Assembly: GCA_964394975.1 (NCBI GenBank)
Contig: CAYMZR010000051.1
Location: 1 to 13,344 of the forward strand
DNA length: 13,344 nt
DNA from: UBA11996 sp964394975
Lineage (GTDB): Bacteria > Chloroflexota > Dehalococcoidia > Lucifugimonadales > UBA826
Direction: 5' to 3'
Shown: positions 1 to 6,676 of the stretch, in pieces
Layout: each line of letters begins with the position of its first letter
How positions within the stretch are numbered: the first letter of the stretch is position 1
Notes under the pieces: generated by a model
The model's database searches: none
Seen by the model: only the letters and a program-made list of their open reading frames with translations
What the model was told of the DNA's origin: nothing
Made by a program: the position numbers and the translations under genes

Positions 1-359
1 CAAGCTGCAGCTAATTCCATACCAGCTCCCAAAGCGTATCCATTAATCTTTGCGATTACCGGAACGGGTAACGTCCTAATTCTTGAGAAAAGACTATGTA
101 ATGAGCCTATGAATATCTTCGCAGTATCCGTATCCAGACTCTCGAGTTCCACAATGTCTGCTCCACCCACAAACGACTTTTGTCCTGCTCCTGACAGAAT
201 TACAGCCCTGACATCTGGGTCATCGGCAACGGCATCGAAAGAGCGTGATAATGCATCTATCCCTTCTGAATTTAATGCATTTAATTTCTTTGCTCGATCA
301 TAGGTAATGGTTACGAAATGACCAGTTCCCGCCAATGTGTTTTCTGAAAGAACCTTCAT
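1..359 (-). CDS. Enoyl-CoA hydratase/isomerase (crotonase family), C-terminal part missing
   Basis: Reading leftwards from the ATG at 357-359 gives 119 codons before the window ends. The protein begins MKVLSENTLAGTGHFVTITY and contains the two crotonase oxyanion-hole segments: SFVGGADIVEL at about residues 61-71 and NGYALGAGMELAAAC at about 105-119. These two stretches hold the backbone amides that stabilise the thioester enolate in this superfamily. The catalytic glutamates normally lie at or beyond the point where the sequence is cut, so hydratase cannot be separated from isomerase or another crotonase activity. A GAGAAGG Shine-Dalgarno sits 7 bases before the ATG and supports this start. 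The expected role is hydration of 2-enoyl-CoA in beta-oxidation or a related acyl-CoA pathway in the cytosol. It is divergent from the dehydrogenase at 486. Confidence 0.93.
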   Translation of the reverse strand, partial: MKVLSENTLAGTGHFVTITYDRAKKLNALNSEGIDALSRSFDAVADDPDVRAVILSGAGQKSFVGGADIVELESLDTDTAKIFIGSLHSLFSRIRTLPVPVIAKINGYALGAGMELAAA

Positions 360-399
360 CGCCGTACCTTCTCAAGTCATTTAAATCACTTTGTGTTGT

Positions 400-420
400 C
401 AGCTCCAAGGAATGGAGTTG
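400..420. promoter_or_regulatory. Inverted repeat in the divergent crotonase/dehydrogenase spacer
   Basis: CAGCTCCA (400-407) and TGGAGTTG (413-420) form an 8-bp dyad with one G-T mismatch around the 5-base spacer AGGAA. It lies between two divergent genes, about 40 bases upstream of the crotonase start and 65 bases upstream of the dehydrogenase start, where an operator would be expected. It could equally form a small hairpin in a leader transcript. An AT-rich TATTAT (453-458) could serve as a -10 box for the rightward gene, but no convincing -35 accompanies it. Role not established. Confidence 0.3.
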
Positions 421-485
421 CATGCATATTCAATAAGTTGATCACATAAGGTTATTATACGAAAAAATTTCTCGAGGAGGACAAG

Positions 486-1403
486 ATGAAAGTAGGATTT
501 ATAGGCCTTGGTGGCATCGGAAAACCAATGGCGATTAATATCGCGAGGTCAGGGTTAGAACTTACAGTTACAGATCTTCGGGATCAACCCTTGAGAGACC
601 TTGAGCAATACGGCGCTAAAGCTGTCCTTAGTCCCCGAGAGGTAGCTGAATTATCCGACATAGTTCTAGCTAGTCTGCCTTCCAATGAGGCTAGCCTAGA
701 AGTAGCACTTGGGGTAGATGGAGTTCTCTCTGGCACTAAGAGTGGTGATATTTACATAGAATTAAGCACAATTAGTCCAGAAATTGTTCATACCATCGTA
801 GAAAAAGCATCAGCTAAAAGCGTGAATGTGCTAGACGCACCGGTGAGTGGCGGACTTGAACAACGCGAGGAAGGAACACTATCAATTATGGCTGGAGGTG
901 ACGCAAATATTCTTTCACAGGCAATGCCTGTCCTAAAAACCTTTGGAGACAAAATATTTCACACTGGTCCCAACGGAACCGGAGCGTCAGTAAAGCTAAT
1001 AAACAACATGCTTGCCGGAATCAACATGGTCGCCACAATGGAGGCTCTTGTACTCGGTGTTAAAGCGGGACTGAGTGTGCAAACAATAAAAGAGGTGATC
1101 GGCGCCAGCAGTGGAAATAATCAGGTCTTTGAAGGTTTAGTTGATAAAATCACTACTATTAACCCTAAGCCGCCGACAGGTCGGACCGCCAATCAAGGTT
1201 TGCATACAATTGGAAAAGATGTCAGATTGGCCAATGAAATGGCTCAAAACTTATCTGTCCCTTTATCACTTGGTTCATCGGCTCTACAACCTTTCCTTGC
1301 GGGTTTGGCAAAAGGCTGGGCTGATAAAGAATATTGGGTCATTATGGAATTGTTCGAGCAACTTAGCGATGCTAGCATACGACCAAGTAAGATGAAGATA
1401 TAA
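486..1403 (+). CDS. NAD(P)-dependent beta-hydroxyacid dehydrogenase (3-hydroxyisobutyrate dehydrogenase type)
   Basis: The 305-aa protein matches the usual size of the 3-hydroxyisobutyrate dehydrogenase / tartronate-semialdehyde reductase family. It starts with a Rossmann motif, GLGGIGKPM (residues 7-15), has the substrate-binding motif DAPVSGG (117-123), and has the catalytic segment GTGASVKLINN with the expected lysine at 170 and asparagine at 174. The C-terminal half is the helical dimerisation domain. The family oxidises a 3-hydroxy acid to the semialdehyde or reduces the semialdehyde. The exact substrate (3-hydroxyisobutyrate, glycerate, 4-hydroxybutyrate or other) cannot be read from the sequence. 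An AGGAGG ribosome site at 475-480 lies 5 bases before the ATG. The neighbouring crotonase would suit valine or branched-acid breakdown, but that is inference. Its stop lies 4 bp from the end of the opposing malic enzyme gene. Confidence 0.93.
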   Translation: MKVGFIGLGGIGKPMAINIARSGLELTVTDLRDQPLRDLEQYGAKAVLSPREVAELSDIVLASLPSNEASLEVALGVDGVLSGTKSGDIYIELSTISPEIVHTIVEKASAKSVNVLDAPVSGGLEQREEGTLSIMAGGDANILSQAMPVLKTFGDKIFHTGPNGTGASVKLINNMLAGINMVATMEALVLGVKAGLSVQTIKEVIGASSGNNQVFEGLVDKITTINPKPPTGRTANQGLHTIGKDVRLANEMAQNLSVPLSLGSSALQPFLAGLAKGWADKEYWVIMELFEQLSDASIRPSKMKI

Positions 1404-1407
1404 AAAT

Positions 1408-2823
1408 TTAACTTTTTAGAGCCACTCCACTTTTTATAGCCGCAATTTTCACATTTTTTGCAACTTCGTATGCGACATCCGTATCGAATATGCTTGGCAT
1501 AATATAATCATTGTTCAAATGATTGCTCGGTACTCCATCAGAAATAGCTAAGGCAGCTGCCATTTTCATTTCATCAGTAACTTTTTGAGCTCTAGCATCT
1601 AAAAGGCCTCTAAACATTCCCGGAAAACACAAGGCATTGTTTACTTGATTGGGATAGTCTGATCGACCAGTTGCCATCACTGCCACATACTCATCAATTT
1701 CTTCAGGCCAAATTTCAGGATCCGGGTTAGCCATCGCTAATACAATGGGATCCTTGTTCATCATTTTGACATCTTTCGGAGAAAGAACTCCAGAGCCTGA
1801 CAAACCTATAAATATATCTGCACCAACAATAGCCTCCGTGAGGTTTCCAGAAACATTATCCGGATTTGTTGCCTGCGAATATTCTCTCCAGACAGGATTT
1901 TGCTGATAGCTCTGATTCTTATCTAAAATTCCTTCTTTATCCACACCAATAATGTTTCTGATACCGGATTTAATTAATAGCTTGGCAGTAGCTACCCCTG
2001 CTGCACCAATACCAACTTGTACCACTTTTAATTCTGACCATTCTTTTTCAACTACTTTCACTGCGTTATATAAGGCTGCCAAAATAACTATCGCAGTACC
2101 GTGCTGGTCATCGTGGAAAACTGGAATATCTAATTCTTCATGGAGCCTTTGTTCGATTTCAAAACATCTCGGAGCAGAAATATCTTCCAAATTTATTGCC
2201 CCGAACCCAGGAGAAATCAGCTTTACAACCTCAACTATTTTGTTTGGATCATTAGTATCTAGAGCTATTGGCCAGGCATCTACGTCTACCAGTTCCTTTA
2301 ACAATTGAGCCTTTCCTTCCATTACAGGTAAAGCAGCGGAAGGGCCTATATTACCCAGGCCAAGTACAGCAGACCCGTCAGTTACAACAGCTACCGTATT
2401 CGATTTACTTGTCAAATTCCATACGGATTCAGGTTTCTTTTGAATCGCGCTACTTATCCTTGCTACGCCAGGGGTGTAAACAATAGACATGTCACTTCTG
2501 GTTTTAATAGGAGTTTTACTACGCATTTCTATTTTCCCACCCAGATGTCTCAAGAAAACTTGGTCTGATACGTTTATTATTGTTACGTCATCCACGAGTT
2601 CAACAACGTTACTTAGCATCCCTGAATGCGCCTCATCTCGAGCATTTATGGTGATATCACGAACCATATGACTCCGACCTGAAGATACAATATCAATTGC
2701 CCCAATATCACCGCCAGCAGCACTTATAACCGTAGTGATTTGGCCTAACATGCCCACCTCGTTTGGATATGAAATTCGTATAGTAATACTATGGGCGGCC
2801 CCAGGTTGTCTATTAATATTCAA
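1408..2823 (-). CDS. Malic enzyme (oxaloacetate-decarboxylating malate dehydrogenase) with N-terminal ACT domain
   Basis: Malic enzymes convert malate to pyruvate and CO2 with reduction of NAD(P). From the preferred TTG start the protein has 471 residues. Residues below are counted from the upstream GTG; subtract 19 for the TTG numbering. An ACT domain spans about 30-105 and suggests allosteric control by a small ligand. The catalytic part shows YTPGVA (tyrosine 135), EGKA (lysine 190), metal ligands in LEDISAPRCFE (E232, D233) and FHDDQHGTA (D257, D258), the nucleotide site GIGAAG (290-295), and ANPDPE plus NQVNNALCFPG near the end. No phosphotransacetylase domain follows, unlike MaeB. The reading frame opens with GTG at 2880 (490 aa), but nothing resembling a ribosome site precedes it, whereas GGAGGAGG lies 6 bases before TTG at 2821-2823. 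That start places the ACT domain about ten residues from the N terminus, as is usual for this family. Confidence 0.93.
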   Translation of the reverse strand: MNINRQPGAAHSITIRISYPNEVGMLGQITTVISAAGGDIGAIDIVSSGRSHMVRDITINARDEAHSGMLSNVVELVDDVTIINVSDQVFLRHLGGKIEMRSKTPIKTRSDMSIVYTPGVARISSAIQKKPESVWNLTSKSNTVAVVTDGSAVLGLGNIGPSAALPVMEGKAQLLKELVDVDAWPIALDTNDPNKIVEVVKLISPGFGAINLEDISAPRCFEIEQRLHEELDIPVFHDDQHGTAIVILAALYNAVKVVEKEWSELKVVQVGIGAAGVATAKLLIKSGIRNIIGVDKEGILDKNQSYQQNPVWREYSQATNPDNVSGNLTEAIVGADIFIGLSGSGVLSPKDVKMMNKDPIVLAMANPDPEIWPEEIDEYVAVMATGRSDYPNQVNNALCFPGMFRGLLDARAQKVTDEMKMAAALAISDGVPSNHLNNDYIMPSIFDTDVAYEVAKNVKIAAIKSGVALKS

Positions 2824-2829
2824 AAGAAG

Positions 2830-2837
2830 CCTCCTCC
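2830..2837 (-). promoter_or_regulatory. Shine-Dalgarno that favours the internal TTG start of the malic enzyme
   Basis: On the minus strand GGAGGAGG is followed by CTTCTT and then TTG (2821-2823), a near-ideal ribosome site and spacing. It lies inside the longer frame that opens with GTG at 2880. An in-frame ATG at 2845-2847 has only a weak AGG upstream. Confidence 0.6.
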
Positions 2838-2963
2838 GATAAGCCATATAACCTGATAACCTTAAAATATTCTCCGGCACAGGACAACAAGTATTAATTT
2901 CTTCTGATTTCTACATTAGTGCGATCACATCACCCTAGCAGTATATCGATTTTATACATTCCA

Positions 2964-4172
2964 TTATCGGAGCTTACTTTTTGCACTAAAAACCAGAGCT
3001 ATAGTAACAATTGTCAAAAATAAAAAACCCAAAAAAATATTGGTATAGCTTCCAATAACATCAAATCCGATTCCGGCTATCATTGGGCCGGCGGAAAATC
3101 CCACAACTGCTGATGCCCTGTTGATGCCGTATATTCCACCAACATTGTTTTTGCCGAAATAGCTAACTAACAACAAAACCAGAACAGTAGATTGAATCCC
3201 ATCTGAAAGTCCACCAAGAACACCTGAAATCCCTGCTGTTAAAAAAGTACCCGCAAGTATAAGAACTATTATTGAAAAAGCCCTAGTAGAAACAGCGAGC
3301 AGAATCAGAGAACGTGGGGTAAATCGGTCTGCCGAGACCCCACCAAGCAAACCTCCCACAGCTGACGCTAAAAACCGAAGGCTAACAGTAGCAACTGCGG
3401 CCTCTGGACTTAAACCCTGACCAACAAGGAAAGGGACTATATGCAACCCAATACCTGCAGTGGCAATACCAGTAAGAAATACCGTGGTTGTTAGAAACCA
3501 ATATTCCTTGGTGTGAAGGACTTCCGATAAAGAAACTTCATTAGATGTACAATTCTCAGACTCACTCACATATTTATTTACAGCAAAGTTGTTAGGGGAA
3601 CGAACAAACATCAGGATGGGAAGTAGCCCTATCAAAAACATGATAGCGGCTAAAACCATCCATCCATGTCTCCAGCCAAATTCTGTAATCGACATTTGAG
3701 ATATCAAGGGAAGTATGACTCCCCCTAATGCCGTGATTCCAAATAGAATGGATAGAGCCAATCCACTATTTTTATCAAACCATTTAGCTATCGTAGATGG
3801 TGATACGGATTGAATAAGCCCTTGGTCACTCACGCGTGCTGCGCCATAAAATATATAAAAGGTCATTATCGTGCTAGTTTGGCTTAGTGCAATCATTGCA
3901 ACTGTTGTAACTAGAGCCCCTATAGTCAGTATTGCCCTTGGACCAGCGCGATCCAAAAGTCTACCTGTTACTACTGCCAAGCCAGCACCCATCAAAGCTC
4001 CAAGACTTGCTGCCCCTGAGATTTGGGTTCGATTCCATTGGAATTCGTCTGACATCGGTAAAAAGAAAACAGTTAAAACATTAAGACTAGCCACAGAATT
4101 AGCTAATGCAAGGCCTGATACAGACGCCAATATGACCCAGCCGTAGTGAATTTTAGGAAATGAACTAATCAT
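2964..4172 (-). CDS. MFS transporter, monocarboxylate / oxalate-formate antiporter type
   Basis: The 402-aa protein is hydrophobic throughout, with a pattern fitting about twelve membrane helices and a charged central loop near residues 190-215 between the two six-helix halves. It begins with a short cytoplasmic end, then HYGWVILAS leading into helix 1, an opening common in the carboxylate-transporting branch of the major facilitator superfamily. The motif-A loop between helices 2 and 3 reads GRLLDRAGPR (70-79). A second motif-A-like loop, GGVSADRFTPRS, lies in the C-terminal half. The cargo is probably a small organic acid taken up or exchanged across the inner membrane; this comes from family resemblance only. 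It lies 83 bp upstream of the malic enzyme on the same strand, so the pair could serve carboxylate uptake and use. No clear ribosome site precedes the ATG. Confidence 0.88.
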   Translation of the reverse strand: MISSFPKIHYGWVILASVSGLALANSVASLNVLTVFFLPMSDEFQWNRTQISGAASLGALMGAGLAVVTGRLLDRAGPRAILTIGALVTTVAMIALSQTSTIMTFYIFYGAARVSDQGLIQSVSPSTIAKWFDKNSGLALSILFGITALGGVILPLISQMSITEFGWRHGWMVLAAIMFLIGLLPILMFVRSPNNFAVNKYVSESENCTSNEVSLSEVLHTKEYWFLTTTVFLTGIATAGIGLHIVPFLVGQGLSPEAAVATVSLRFLASAVGGLLGGVSADRFTPRSLILLAVSTRAFSIIVLILAGTFLTAGISGVLGGLSDGIQSTVLVLLLVSYFGKNNVGGIYGINRASAVVGFSAGPMIAGIGFDVIGSYTNIFLGFLFLTIVTIALVFSAKSKLR

Positions 4173-4268
4173 TGGTTTTTATATAAGAACCCGATGGCAA
4201 TATAAACATTTGACCGAATTTAAAAATGACTGAATCTTTTCAAACACCTTAACTCATATCGAGGCATA

Positions 4269-4706
4269 TTATTCAATCAATCCATCCACGTATTCAACAA
4301 ACCCAGGTTTAAAGACGAAACGTCCCATTTCGCGGTACCAATCCAGTACACCTGGACCTGTACCCAACATTATGTTGGCATACGTCAACGCATCTGCACT
4401 GTCGTGGTCATAATCCCACAATTGTTGAATTCTCAGGAAGTACGAAACCATAAACACATTAAACCGATGCCGCTCTTCCTTGGATAAACTTTGATCGGCT
4501 TCAATACCCCTCAAATATATATTGGTGAATCCAGCATCCGTGATCATTAGTCCAATCCATTGCACAATACCACTAGTCAATTCAGTTCTAGTCGATTCCG
4601 CTGAATCTCTGTGCTGCAGTCTAAGCTGCGAAGCCAAAAAGATTGCCACGGCTAGCGTTGCAACACTTGTCGCAATTTGAGCAATAACCGCTATGTAATC
4701 AATCAT
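4269..4706 (-). CDS. Small membrane-anchored protein of unknown function
   Basis: I do not recognise a named family with certainty. The 145-aa protein has one N-terminal membrane segment (about residues 4-28, rich in Ala, Ile, Val, with no signal-peptidase site visible) followed by QLRLQHRDSAESTRTELTSG and a mostly helical soluble domain. The layout, one helix then a Q-rich linker and an aromatic helical domain with a WDY motif and a conserved-looking GPGVLDWYRE stretch, resembles small anchored proteins often annotated as hypothetical in environmental genomes. An in-frame stop lies 9 bases upstream of the ATG at 4704-4706, so this is the longest possible ATG form. The ribosome site is poor (GGGAG, 13 bases upstream). 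It sits 96 bp upstream of the MFS gene and 60 bp downstream of the 101-aa gene, all on one strand. Confidence 0.75.
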   Translation of the reverse strand: MIDYIAVIAQIATSVATLAVAIFLASQLRLQHRDSAESTRTELTSGIVQWIGLMITDAGFTNIYLRGIEADQSLSKEERHRFNVFMVSYFLRIQQLWDYDHDSADALTYANIMLGTGPGVLDWYREMGRFVFKPGFVEYVDGLIE

Positions 4707-4766
4707 ACGGATTTACTGACTCCCATGATGCTCGATTTGGATTTAGCTTTATAATTCCGTCTGATT

Positions 4767-5072
4767 CTAGAATTCAACTATTTCGTAAAGGACACGGCTA
4801 CCTGAAGATGTGTTCTCATTTAAGCCACCGACCAAACCCTTAGTAGCATCATCCATTCCAGCATAGAAAGCTCTTTGATCTTTAAAATATCCATCGAGAC
4901 TATCAATCTCAAGTTCCATTGAAATTACATCCATGTCACCGGAAATGTCCACATACAACCTTGTAGGGAGCCCCATGCTCCTGTAGTTTTCAGCGACTGC
5001 CTTAAAACCTTCCATGGCCTCCGGGCTTTTCCCACGCTGACATATCCAGGTATTTCTTAATGCGTATTTCAT
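4767..5072 (-). CDS. Small dimeric alpha/beta-barrel-like (NIPSNAP-like) protein
   Basis: The 101-aa protein has no catalytic motif that I can name. Its predicted layout is strand (residues 3-12), helix (16-32), strand (35-55), helix (57-70), helix (75-88) and a final strand (92-101). That order fits one ferredoxin-like unit of the dimeric alpha/beta-barrel superfamily, which includes NIPSNAP, EthD and ABM domains. The same order is seen in each half of the protein at 11326-11943. Proteins of this kind are usually cytosolic dimers that act as small enzymes, such as monooxygenases, or as ligand-binding accessory proteins. AAAGGAG lies 9 bases before the ATG, which supports the start. It is divergent from the cupin gene at 5275, and the shared spacer contains an inverted repeat. 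Confidence 0.8.
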   Translation of the reverse strand: MKYALRNTWICQRGKSPEAMEGFKAVAENYRSMGLPTRLYVDISGDMDVISMELEIDSLDGYFKDQRAFYAGMDDATKGLVGGLNENTSSGSRVLYEIVEF

Positions 5073-5108
5073 ATAAGTAGACTCCTTTAAATTAATAACT
5101 GAATTATA

Positions 5109-5136
5109 TTAATTGGCATCTATATTTGCTAATTAA
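5109..5136. promoter_or_regulatory. Candidate operator: inverted repeat between divergent genes
   Basis: TTAATTGGCA (5109-5118) and TGCTAATTAA (5127-5136) match as an inverted repeat at 9 of 10 positions around an 8-base AT-rich spacer. The centre-to-centre distance, 18 bases, is close to two helical turns, as expected for a dimeric regulator. It lies in the 202-bp gap (5073-5274) between the 101-aa gene and the cupin gene, about 40 bases from the former's start. A related sequence, TGCCTTAATTAA, occurs at 5159-5170. No gene is visible in this gap. AT-rich dyads arise easily by chance, so confidence is modest. Confidence 0.35.
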
Positions 5137-5274
5137 CGTTAAATCTTTATCTCTGTTATGCCTTAATTAATTTTCTCACTACTTCAAAATTCACCCTCAT
5201 CTCCATACCCTTTACCACCACAACCAAATGCATAAATTAGCCATTTAGAGATATACTTTCGCCTCACCAAGTAA

Positions 5275-5592
5275 ATGACTCATATCAATAATTTAAGGAT
5301 GCAACTCAGTCTTATGGATGCCAAATCTACTATTTTTGAAGACAACGAAAGAGTAAGGGTTACAGAATGGCGTTTTGGCCCTGGAGAAGAAACCGGGTGG
5401 CACAGGCATGAATTGGATTACACCGTAGTACCGTTAAACACGGGAACCCTTACAATAGTGGAGAAATCCGGAACAGAATCATTGAACGAGATAGCCATTG
5501 GTATTCCATATTTCAGATACGCTGGCGCAGAACATAATGTAATTAACCGTTCTGACATTGAAGTCGCATTTATGGAAATCGAGATAAAGTAA
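5275..5592 (+). CDS. Small single-domain cupin, BauB-like
   Basis: The 105-aa protein is a one-domain cupin. Motif 1 reads GWHRHELDYTVVPLNTG (41-57), supplying metal-ligand histidines 43 and 45. Motif 2 reads YAGAEHNVIN (82-91), supplying histidine 87. The acidic ligand usually found four residues after the second histidine is replaced by tyrosine 49, so the metal site, if present, is three-histidine. The HRHELDY-VVPL signature resembles proteins annotated as BauB, named after beta-alanine degradation, whose chemistry is not firmly known. The start is uncertain: the ATG at 5275 has no ribosome site, and in-frame ATGs also occur at 5299 and 5314. All leave the cupin fold intact. It leads a plus-strand run of five genes and ends 47 bp before the asparaginase-like gene. 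Confidence 0.85.
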   Translation: MTHINNLRMQLSLMDAKSTIFEDNERVRVTEWRFGPGEETGWHRHELDYTVVPLNTGTLTIVEKSGTESLNEIAIGIPYFRYAGAEHNVINRSDIEVAFMEIEIK

Positions 5593-5639
5593 TTTTTGGT
5601 TATCAAAATATTGAAAATCCCACATTAAATTGAGGCAAA

Positions 5640-6647
5640 ATGTCAGGCTCCAGCAAATCTCGTATACATGTAATAGGCACCGGAGGAACCATTGCTGGGA
5701 TAGGCATTAACCAACTCGATTACACCCAATATGCCGAGATAGGCAAAAAATTCACCATTGAAGAGTCAATAGGCCGAATACCCGAGGCCAACTCAATTGC
5801 TGATGTAAGCAGTGAAAACATGATTAGCGTTGGTAGCCCTGCAATAGGCCCCACAGAATGGCTTGAATTGAGTAAGCGTATCAACACCCTCCTCGACACA
5901 AATAACATTGACGGGGTTGTTGTGACTCATGGCACTGCAACATTGGAAGAAACAGCTTATTTTCTGCATTTAACAGTGCAACGCAAAAAACCAGTGGTAG
6001 TTACTGGGGCTATGCGTCCGCCTACCTCATATGGCACTGATGCAGATCTTAATCTCATAGACGCTATTCGGGTTGCGGCAAGTCCCGATTCTGTTGGTAA
6101 AGGTGTACTCACAGTACTCAACAACGAAATACACAGTGCTCGGGATGTTTATAAAGCCAACACTCTTAGGGTTGAAACCTTCCGGGCTAATGAGCTCGGC
6201 TTTCTGGGCTACGCTGATTCAGATGGTGAAGTTCTTTTTTATCGATCTCCTACCAGAAAACATACAATATATTCAGATTTCGACGTACAGAAATTTGACA
6301 AACTTCCACGTGTAGACCTCGTGTATGCATATGCTGGATCTGACGATATGCTTATCGGAGCTGTTCGTAAAAACAATTCTGACGGTTTAATAATATCTGG
6401 CTTTGGATCTGGAACATTACCACCTTCTATGTTGAAAGCCGCCGCTCAAGCAACAAAAGAAGGGATTCCTGTGGTTTTGGCATCTAGGTCAACAGCAGGG
6501 AGAACCGTCATCACCCCAAGAATATCAAAATTAGGCCTCCTTGTAGCTGACAATTTGCACCCACAAAAGGCAAGAATATTACTAATGGTTGGCCTAACAT
6601 TCACAAAAGACCGAAAGGCTCTACAGCAAATATTTACTGAGTATTAA
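5640..6647 (+). CDS. Asparaginase-fold amidohydrolase with altered substrate pocket
   Basis: The 335-aa protein aligns end to end with type II L-asparaginases such as E. coli AnsB. It lacks a signal peptide, so it should be cytosolic. The chemical machinery is kept: nucleophile threonine 17 in GTGGTIAG, a tyrosine at about 28, threonine 99 in THGTATLEET, and lysine 172 in RDVYK, with GAMRPPTS and NLHPQKAR also typical. The residues that bind the alpha-amino and alpha-carboxylate groups of asparagine are changed: Q59 becomes P67, D90 becomes A100, N248 becomes T259, and E283 is absent from its aligned position (about T292). Serine 66, matching S58, remains. The enzyme therefore probably cleaves a different amide or lactam; this is inferred from hand alignment. 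A GAGG lies 4 bases before the ATG. It is followed after 29 bp by the epoxide hydrolase gene, as if in one operon. Confidence 0.9.
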   Translation: MSGSSKSRIHVIGTGGTIAGIGINQLDYTQYAEIGKKFTIEESIGRIPEANSIADVSSENMISVGSPAIGPTEWLELSKRINTLLDTNNIDGVVVTHGTATLEETAYFLHLTVQRKKPVVVTGAMRPPTSYGTDADLNLIDAIRVAASPDSVGKGVLTVLNNEIHSARDVYKANTLRVETFRANELGFLGYADSDGEVLFYRSPTRKHTIYSDFDVQKFDKLPRVDLVYAYAGSDDMLIGAVRKNNSDGLIISGFGSGTLPPSMLKAAAQATKEGIPVVLASRSTAGRTVITPRISKLGLLVADNLHPQKARILLMVGLTFTKDRKALQQIFTEY

Positions 6648-6676
6648 AAGCTCTATTGATTTAAACAGGTATAAAC

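Noticed and set aside
109..303. Plus-strand open frame of 64 codons
   Set aside because: It is a shadow of the crotonase gene, whose minus-strand frame shows clear family motifs.
438..458. TTGATC and TATTAT as a promoter for the dehydrogenase
   Set aside because: The spacing between the boxes is 9 bp, far too short for a sigma-70 type promoter; only the -10-like box is plausible.
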